This document shows positions 1 through 5,190 of a stretch of 5,190 bases of DNA, piece after piece. Below the pieces are notes generated by a model. The model was not told the DNA's origin. It ran no database searches and saw only the letters and a program-made list of their open reading frames with translations. Every line of letters begins with the position of its first letter. The first letter of the stretch is position 1. Source of the stretch: Prevotellaceae bacterium. GTDB taxonomy: Bacteria; Bacteroidota; Bacteroidia; Bacteroidales; UBA932. The stretch covers positions 1 to 5,190 of the forward strand of contig JAIRLC010000184.1 of NCBI GenBank assembly GCA_031259645.1, read 5' to 3'. A program made the translations under genes and the position numbers.

Positions 1-639
1 GGCGAACAGGCCCTTTATTTGGCGCGCCTGAAAGGATTGTCGCGGCACGACGCCATGGCGCAACTCAAAACATGGTTTATCAAATTTGAAATTCAGGCGT
101 GGTGGGATAAGAAAGTGGAAGAACTTTCCAAAGGAATGGCGCAAAAAGTGCAATTCATCGTCACCATCCTGCACAAGCCCAAACTCCTCATCTTCGACGA
201 GCCTTTCAGCGGGTTTGACCCTGTAAACGTAAACCTGCTCAAGCAGGAAATATTGAATATGAAAGCGCAAGGCAGCACGATTATTTTTTCTACCCACAAC
301 ATGGCGTCGGTCGAAGAATTGTGCGACAACATTGCGCTCATCAACAAGTCGAAAGTGATTGTAGAAGGAAAGTTAGAAGAGGTGCGCCGGCAATATGGCG
401 ACAACATTGTGGAAGTCGCTTTCCGCGGCGACCCCGCCGAACTGCAACAGGCGCTGCACAACGAATATACCCTCATTCAACAAAAAGAACAGAACGGAAT
501 ACATAAGGCGACCATTAAAATAACGGAACAAAAACCCGCCAATCATCTTTTGCAACAACTGTTGCCACGTGTTGAAATCATCGGCTTCAACGAAGTTATT
601 CCCGGTATGAACGATATCTTTATCAAATTAGTATCTTAA
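1..639 (+). CDS. ABC transporter ATP-binding protein, NatA-like (5'-truncated by window edge)
   Basis: This is the ATPase subunit of an ABC exporter, a cytoplasmic protein that hydrolyses ATP to drive the membrane partner encoded next. The frame is open from base 1, and the window begins inside the gene. The first residues (GEQALYLARLKG) match the helical region that follows the Q-loop in this class, so Walker A and the Q-loop are missing, roughly 90 residues if the family's usual length near 300 holds. Numbered from base 1, visible motifs are the signature LSKGM (42-46), Walker B LLIFDE (62-67) with catalytic Glu67, the D-loop SGFD (70-73) and the switch His99 in STHN. Residues from about 125 to 212 resemble the C-terminal DUF4162-type extension of NatA-like ATPases. 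The TTG at 19 lies inside the conserved fold and is not the start. All catalytic elements present look intact. The stop is 4 bases before the permease start, implying co-transcription and probably translational coupling. The substrate cannot be read from the sequence; sodium or drug export is known for some relatives only. Confidence 0.95.
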   Translation, partial: GEQALYLARLKGLSRHDAMAQLKTWFIKFEIQAWWDKKVEELSKGMAQKVQFIVTILHKPKLLIFDEPFSGFDPVNVNLLKQEILNMKAQGSTIIFSTHNMASVEELCDNIALINKSKVIVEGKLEEVRRQYGDNIVEVAFRGDPAELQQALHNEYTLIQQKEQNGIHKATIKITEQKPANHLLQQLLPRVEIIGFNEVIPGMNDIFIKLVS

Positions 640-643
640 CGCT

Positions 644-1969
644 ATGAATAAAATATTCCTTATCATCGAACGTGAATTTTTGACACGTGTAAAAAAGAAA
701 TCCTTCATTCTCATGACGCTTCTCACCCCATTGCTCTTTGCGGCTTTAATGGTGGTGCCTGTATTCATTCAGGGAATGAAAGACGACGAGCGCAAAACCA
801 TTGCCGTAATCGACCAATCGGGACTGGCCGAAAAGGCGCTTCAAAACAGCGACAACCTCACCTTTCTATTCAAGCCCGGCGTGACGCTCGACTCTTTGAA
901 ACAAAACTTCGGCAAGGAGAAACTTTACGCTGTGGCTACCATCAGCGCCTTGAATGAAAAGAAACAGCCGGTTATCGACCTGTATGCATTCAAACAGCCC
1001 AACATGGACGTCCAGCAATATATTGAACGCGGCGTTAAAGACGCCGTAGAGCAATACAAGTTAGAGTCCTACCATATCCAAGGGCTTGACACCATTATTG
1101 CATCCATTAAAACGAATGTCAAAGTAAAAACATTTATCTGGGGCGAAGACGGTCAGAAAAAAGCCAGTCATACCGGCCTGTACATGGGTATTTCGTACAT
1201 CCTGTCGTTCATGATTTACATGTTCATCTTCATGTTCGGCAACATGGTCATGCGCGGCGTGATTGAAGAAAAGGCCAGCCGCATCATTGAAGTCATTGTG
1301 TCGTCTGTGAAGCCGTTTCAACTGATGATGGGAAAAATTATAGGCATTGCTTCTGTCGGCTTGCTGCAATTTATCATTTGGGTGGTATTAACGCTCGGCA
1401 TTGTTACGGTTTTCCAAGGCTCCATCAGTAATCCGGCGGGTATGGAAAACATCACACAAACTTTATCCACTGGTGATACGGCAAACGAAATCACAAAAAC
1501 AATAACACAAGACGCCCCTTCTATTTTATCCATGCTGGGCAGCATCAATTTCACAGCGATTATAGTGTCGTTCCTGCTCTATTTCCTTTTGGGCTATCTC
1601 CTGTATGCCTCGATGTTCGCCGCAATCGGCTCGGCTGTGGAGAATGAAGCCGATACGCAACAACTGATTATTCCGGTAACCATTCCGCTAATCATCGGCA
1701 TATTCCTGATGCTTCACACGTTCCAATACCCCGACAGTTCGCTGTCGTTCTGGTCATCCATCATCCCTTTCACTTCCCCGATGGTGATGATGGCCCGCAT
1801 ACCGTTTGGTGTTCCTTTCTGGCAAGTGGCGCTTTCACTCGCCTTATTGCTCATTACGTTTATAGGTATAGCATGGATGGCAGGAAAAATTTACCGCACC
1901 GGCATTTTAATGTATGGCAAAAAGCCTACTTTAAAAGAAATGTTGAAATGGATGAATTATAAAAATTAA
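644..1969 (+). CDS. ABC-2 type transporter permease, NatB-like
   Basis: This is the membrane subunit of an ABC-2 family exporter, expected to pair with the ATPase encoded just upstream. The 441-residue length is normal for the class. Hydrophobic segments lie at about residues 21-43, 180-204, 229-257, 301-325, 341-358 and 393-415. Between the first two is a polar domain of roughly 130 residues, predicted to be extracytoplasmic, as in NatB and other ABC2_membrane_3 proteins. After the second helix comes the family's conserved cytoplasmic stretch, EEKASRIIEVIVSS (208-221) followed by a P-x-x-LMxGKIxG pattern (224-234). Further conserved parts are EADTQQLIIPV (335-345) and PFTSPMVMMAR (375-385). 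A polar loop at about 258-300, rich in Thr, Asn and Ser, separates helices 3 and 4. The ATG at 644 fits a basic N-terminus (MNKIFLIIEREFLTRVKKK) before the first helix. No Shine-Dalgarno sequence is visible, which is common in Bacteroidota. The transported substrate is unknown. Confidence 0.95.
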   Translation: MNKIFLIIEREFLTRVKKKSFILMTLLTPLLFAALMVVPVFIQGMKDDERKTIAVIDQSGLAEKALQNSDNLTFLFKPGVTLDSLKQNFGKEKLYAVATISALNEKKQPVIDLYAFKQPNMDVQQYIERGVKDAVEQYKLESYHIQGLDTIIASIKTNVKVKTFIWGEDGQKKASHTGLYMGISYILSFMIYMFIFMFGNMVMRGVIEEKASRIIEVIVSSVKPFQLMMGKIIGIASVGLLQFIIWVVLTLGIVTVFQGSISNPAGMENITQTLSTGDTANEITKTITQDAPSILSMLGSINFTAIIVSFLLYFLLGYLLYASMFAAIGSAVENEADTQQLIIPVTIPLIIGIFLMLHTFQYPDSSLSFWSSIIPFTSPMVMMARIPFGVPFWQVALSLALLLITFIGIAWMAGKIYRTGILMYGKKPTLKEMLKWMNYKN

Positions 1970-1974
1970 AACTT

Positions 1975-1992
1975 ATCACCTATGAAGGTGAT
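1975..1992 (+). promoter_or_regulatory. Inverted repeat with the AsmA start codon in its loop
   Basis: The bases ATCACCT (1975-1981) and AGGTGAT (1986-1992) are perfect reverse complements and flank the 4-base loop ATGA, which contains the start codon of the AsmA-like gene at 1982-1984. In mRNA this could form a 7-bp hairpin over the initiation site. The permease stop codon ends at 1969, 5 bases before the stem, so a ribosome finishing the permease would cover and melt it, which would couple AsmA translation to permease translation. The repeat is seen directly; the regulatory role is inference. A 7-bp repeat with a short loop is expected about once or twice by chance in a window this long, so only its position makes it notable. 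Confidence 0.35.
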
Positions 1993-4900
1993 CAAACCTG
2001 TGCTTATTGTTTTGTTGAGTATGATACTCCTCATCCTGCTTTGCGCAGGTGTTGTGGGGTATATTGTGGTTACACCCGAACGGATCACCCCGCTTCTTCT
2101 CCATTTCAGCAACCGGCATCTGAATGCCGAAGTACAATGCGAAGCGGTTGATATTACCATCTTTTCCACTTTCCCCAATATGGGCGTCCGCCTCAAAAAC
2201 GGATACATCATCAAGCCGGCGCCCGGCAGCGTATCCGGCGCCGACAGCGTAACACGACACGCCCCCGACACCCTGCTTCGCTTCTCGTCGTGTGTCATTT
2301 CTTTTAACCCGGTAACTTATCTGAGAAAGAACAAGCTGGTCATCCACCACATTCATCTCGACCGCCCTGATATTTACGCCACCATCGACAACGACGGAAA
2401 AGCAAACTGGGAGGCGCTGCTGCCGGCAAGTAACGACGCCACTACCATTGACACTACTGCTTTCCAAATGCCCGAACTAAACCTTGAACAATTACGCATC
2501 ACCGGCGGGAAAATAGTGTATAATGACTTAAAAATACACATACAATACATAATGGAAAATTGCGACATGTCGCTAACCGGAAACCTTAATAAAGACTCGG
2601 CGCAACTCCATTTGCAACTCGACATGCAAGCGCTCAGTTTATGGCGCGACCGGCAATGTATGGCCAACCGCATACCCCTGCAACTTTCAACATTCCTGCA
2701 ACAGGAACTTGTGAACAAACGTATCCACATCGAACAGGCAAGATGCACGTTGGCCGGCATTGAATTTGACGTAAGCGGAAATTTGCAGTGGAACGACTCC
2801 ATGAATAACAACCTCATGGTAAACCTGCACTACAACCTGCATGCACCATCTATTCCAAAACTGCTGGCCATGGTTCCGCCTTCGCTTTCGGCGCTTCCCT
2901 CAAAACTCACCACTTCGGGTGAAATGATGCTCAGCGGCAGTTTGACCGGTGTGCTTGGAGCAAACAGCTATCCGGTGCTGCGTACAAATTTCAAACTAAT
3001 AGACGGAAAACTCCGCAGTGTAAAACATCCCAACCGGCGGGGCATTGAACACCTGCAACTCGAAAGCGAAGCCTATATTGACCTCACAAATAAAACACCG
3101 TCGAGTTTCCGGATAGATAAATTCGCTGTGCAAAGTCCATTGGTAAATTTTACCGCTTCGGGAGCGGTGAGCGACTTGTTCAAAAATCCGTTTATCAAGG
3201 CACATTTGGCAGGCCGGTTTAACTTCGACCGCATGTCGAGAATGTTGCCGCTCGCCGACAGTATGGACACAGGGGGGCAAATACAAATGGATGTGTCGGG
3301 CGAATGTTTTTTAGCCGACGTGATGAATTTGAATTATGGGAAAATAAAGGCGAACGGCGTGGTAGATGTGGACAGTGTAAAATTTCATTATCCCGCACAA
3401 CAAATTTCGGTGACGGCGCCCTTTCTCCGCGCCCGCTTTGGCGCCAATGTCAAAGACACCACGCGCAGAGGGCGCGAACGCGACATTCTGTTTCGCGGCC
3501 ATATCAATTCCGACAGCATAAAAATAACATTCGGGGAGTTGCTGTTAAATTCCGACGCGCTGTCGGTTACATTCAGCACTTCCAAGCCCAAAGATACGGC
3601 CACCATTGCGCCGGTATTCTCAAACATCAAAGCCGAAAAAACGCAAATAGAAATGGGCGACCTGAAAATCCATGCGCACAAGGCCACAGGCACCGCATTG
3701 TTTGCCGCACAACGCGACAACCCTTCAAAGCCCGAATACACCTTGCGGTTTGCCCTCGACACCTTAAACACCCGCACGCCCGGTTTTTCAGGCCGGGTGA
3801 ATACCGGGCATCTCCACATCAAAGCCAAACCACGGCCACAGCAAGCCCGCAGAAGAATCAACACTGCGGATACCGCAGGCAGAAGCAATCGACAACGAAC
3901 CATCAGAAACAGCGCGGCCAATCAATCTATAGTCAACATGCGGTTGCAGTCTGATGAAGCAAGAGCCGCATTGCAGCAATGGGAAACCACAGGCAGTTTC
4001 GAGATACAAGGCGCGCGGCTGCGCACGCCCTACTTCCCGGCGCGGATTCAAATTACCGACGGCGCGCTTCAATTTTCCACCGATTCCTTACATTTAAAAA
4101 CGCTGCAATTGCACGTCGGGCGGTCGGCAATGAACCTTAGCGGAAAAATATACGGCATCCGGCAAGCCTTGCTGCGCAACGGCCGCATAAAAGCCGACCT
4201 CAGCATCGACGCCCAAACCATTAACCTCAATCAGTTGATACGCGCCATGGTGTCCGGCTCCAACTATTCCTCAATGGACAGCACCGCTAAAAACGCCATT
4301 ACCGCCAACGTAATGAACGACCACGAGGAAATAGTCGAAGCAAGCGATAGCGGTAGCACAGGCGGTGTTTTCATTGTACCGCGCAACATTGATTTCACCT
4401 TGCAGGCAAACGTAAAAAAAGTACTGTACTCAAAATTAGAACTGGAAGACATCAACACCCATATTTTTATACGTAACCAAGCGATTCACCTACCCGAAAT
4501 AAAATTCCGGTCGAATGTAGGCGACATGCAAATGTCATTCTCCTATCAAGCGCCCGACGCCAGCGGCGCTCACATCGGCGCCACTGTAGCGCTCCATCAC
4601 ATACAAGTGAAGCAATTGATTGAAACCTTCCCGCTGTTCGACACCCTCACGCCGATGCTCCGTTCTTTCGAGGGCGTGGTGGAATGTAACATGGTCGCCG
4701 CCGCCGACCTCGATTCCCTGATGAATGTACAACTCCCCACCGCCGAGGCTTCCTGCTTTGTGAAAGGGAAAGACCTTGTGCTGCTCGACGGCGAAACGTT
4801 TACGGAAATAGCCAAGACGCTACACTTTAAAAATAAACAACGCAACCTCATCGACAGCATTTCCGTAGAGATGATACTACGCGACAATCATCTTATAATA

Positions 4901-5190
4901 TTCCCATTCCATTTGGCGATAGATCGCTATCAGGTGGCAGTGGGCGGCACCCAGTACCTCAACATGGATTTCGACTACCATATCACCGTACTCAAGTCGC
5001 CTGTTCCTTTTAGATTCGGGCTCAACCTGAGAGGAAATCCCGGCCATATAAAAATCAGGCTGGCCAAAGCGCTTTACAAAGACATCGGAGATCCGGTGAA
5101 AAAACAGTCACTCTACGGGGTATTGTTTAACCTTCGAAACGCGATGGAGCGAAAAATAAAAAACGACATTGAAACCATCATCAACCGGGA
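1982..5190 (+). CDS. AsmA-like family protein, membrane-anchored, periplasmic (3'-truncated by window edge)
   Basis: The frame gives 1069 complete codons with no stop or frameshift and continues past the window. Residues 7-31 form one hydrophobic helix after a short basic N-terminus, so the protein should be an inner-membrane-anchored protein with its bulk in the periplasm. AsmA hallmarks follow: a TFPNMGVRL segment (63-71), LDRPDIYATI and then DGKANW (138-143), and many short alternating amphipathic stretches expected to form beta strands. The C-terminal part carries a pattern I recognise from Bacteroidota AsmA-like proteins: VPRNIDFTL (799-807), KKVLYSKLELEDI, ETFTEIAKTL (938-947), NLIDSISVE, FPF (974-976), DRYQVAVGGTQYLNMDFDYH (981-1000) and LKSPVPFRFGLNLRGNPG (1004-1021). 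Two hydrophilic inserts interrupt it: an Arg-rich linker (about 614-645) and an acidic, Ser/Gly-rich one (about 762-797). E. coli relatives (AsmA, TamB, YhdP, YdbH) affect outer-membrane integrity and, for the last three, phospholipid transport; that role here is inferred. The end of the protein is probably close, since the conserved C-terminal block is complete. The 12-base gap to the permease suggests one operon. Confidence 0.93.
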   Translation, partial: MKVIKPVLIVLLSMILLILLCAGVVGYIVVTPERITPLLLHFSNRHLNAEVQCEAVDITIFSTFPNMGVRLKNGYIIKPAPGSVSGADSVTRHAPDTLLRFSSCVISFNPVTYLRKNKLVIHHIHLDRPDIYATIDNDGKANWEALLPASNDATTIDTTAFQMPELNLEQLRITGGKIVYNDLKIHIQYIMENCDMSLTGNLNKDSAQLHLQLDMQALSLWRDRQCMANRIPLQLSTFLQQELVNKRIHIEQARCTLAGIEFDVSGNLQWNDSMNNNLMVNLHYNLHAPSIPKLLAMVPPSLSALPSKLTTSGEMMLSGSLTGVLGANSYPVLRTNFKLIDGKLRSVKHPNRRGIEHLQLESEAYIDLTNKTPSSFRIDKFAVQSPLVNFTASGAVSDLFKNPFIKAHLAGRFNFDRMSRMLPLADSMDTGGQIQMDVSGECFLADVMNLNYGKIKANGVVDVDSVKFHYPAQQISVTAPFLRARFGANVKDTTRRGRERDILFRGHINSDSIKITFGELLLNSDALSVTFSTSKPKDTATIAPVFSNIKAEKTQIEMGDLKIHAHKATGTALFAAQRDNPSKPEYTLRFALDTLNTRTPGFSGRVNTGHLHIKAKPRPQQARRRINTADTAGRSNRQRTIRNSAANQSIVNMRLQSDEARAALQQWETTGSFEIQGARLRTPYFPARIQITDGALQFSTDSLHLKTLQLHVGRSAMNLSGKIYGIRQALLRNGRIKADLSIDAQTINLNQLIRAMVSGSNYSSMDSTAKNAITANVMNDHEEIVEASDSGSTGGVFIVPRNIDFTLQANVKKVLYSKLELEDINTHIFIRNQAIHLPEIKFRSNVGDMQMSFSYQAPDASGAHIGATVALHHIQVKQLIETFPLFDTLTPMLRSFEGVVECNMVAAADLDSLMNVQLPTAEASCFVKGKDLVLLDGETFTEIAKTLHFKNKQRNLIDSISVEMILRDNHLIIFPFHLAIDRYQVAVGGTQYLNMDFDYHITVLKSPVPFRFGLNLRGNPGHIKIRLAKALYKDIGDPVKKQSLYGVLFNLRNAMERKIKNDIETIINR

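Noticed and set aside
124..138. Non-canonical ABC signature LSKGM in place of LSGGQ
   Set aside because: This variant is familiar in NatA-like ATPases, and Walker B, the D-loop and the switch His are intact, so it does not suggest an inactive enzyme.
1030..1046. Inverted repeat CGGCGT / ACGCCG with a 5-base loop, considered as a hairpin or terminator
   Set aside because: The stem is only 6 bp, it lies in the middle of the permease gene, and no T-run follows.
2027..2047. Possible lipoprotein signal at Cys21 of the AsmA-like protein
   Set aside because: The residues before Cys21 are Ile-Leu-Leu, which lack the small residue needed at the -1 position of a lipobox, and the hydrophobic segment continues past the Cys to residue 31, as expected for a membrane anchor.
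2216..2243. Repeated CCGGCGCC (2216-2223 and 2235-2242), which also forms a 7-bp inverted repeat with a 13-base loop
   Set aside because: It is inside coding sequence for a Gly/Ala/Pro/Ser-rich loop, the repeated word is itself nearly palindromic, and there is no run of T after it. Chance in a GC-rich patch is sufficient explanation.
1976..2817. Several minus-strand open frames of 110-163 codons opposite the start of the AsmA-like gene
   Set aside because: They overlap one another and a long intact + strand gene, and their products have no recognisable domains. The + strand frame has the membrane anchor and DGKANW hallmark in the same region.
3388..3921. A 177-codon open frame on the minus strand opposite the AsmA-like gene
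   Set aside because: It lies wholly antisense to a well-supported gene, shows no family motif, and coincides with the same locally GC-rich stretch that opens other frames.
3304..3954. A 216-codon open frame on the + strand, overlapping the AsmA-like gene in another frame
   Set aside because: Its product is dominated by Arg, His and Gln with no recognisable motif or hydrophobic core, and the AsmA frame through the same bases is intact and carries family features. It is best explained as a compositional shadow.

Overview
The window carries three genes on the + strand, packed head to tail with almost no space between them. It looks like a stretch of a Bacteroidota chromosome, probably order Bacteroidales. 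The evidence is the large AsmA-family protein with the C-terminal sequence pattern familiar from Bacteroidota, the lack of clear Shine-Dalgarno sequences before the two visible start codons, and a GC content that looks to be in the mid-to-high 40s by eye. The taxonomic call is an inference, because there is no rRNA or marker gene here.

Layout. Positions 1-639 hold the last 212 codons of an ABC transporter ATPase whose Walker A end lies upstream of the window. After 4 bases, positions 644-1969 hold a complete 441-residue ABC-2 type permease of the NatB-like class, with an N-terminal membrane helix, a large extracytoplasmic domain and five further helices. After 12 more bases, a reading frame opens at ATG 1982 and runs without a stop to the last base (1069 complete codons). 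It encodes a membrane-anchored AsmA-like protein whose C-terminus is cut off by the window edge. It fills 62% of the window, and I checked it codon by codon for stops and frameshifts and found none.

How the genes may work together. The ATPase and permease should form one exporter, each probably as a homodimer, of unassigned substrate. The AsmA-like protein is expected to be anchored in the inner membrane and to extend into the periplasm; relatives are linked to outer-membrane homeostasis and lipid transfer. Spacing suggests a single transcript, so a shared envelope role is plausible but unproven.

No rRNA, tRNA, CRISPR array, insertion sequence, intrinsic terminator or convincing internal promoter was seen, and no gene is supported on the minus strand. 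The most notable local features are a perfect 7-bp inverted repeat that places the AsmA start codon in its 4-base loop, and an arginine-rich linker inside the AsmA-like protein. I see no previously undescribed system here.
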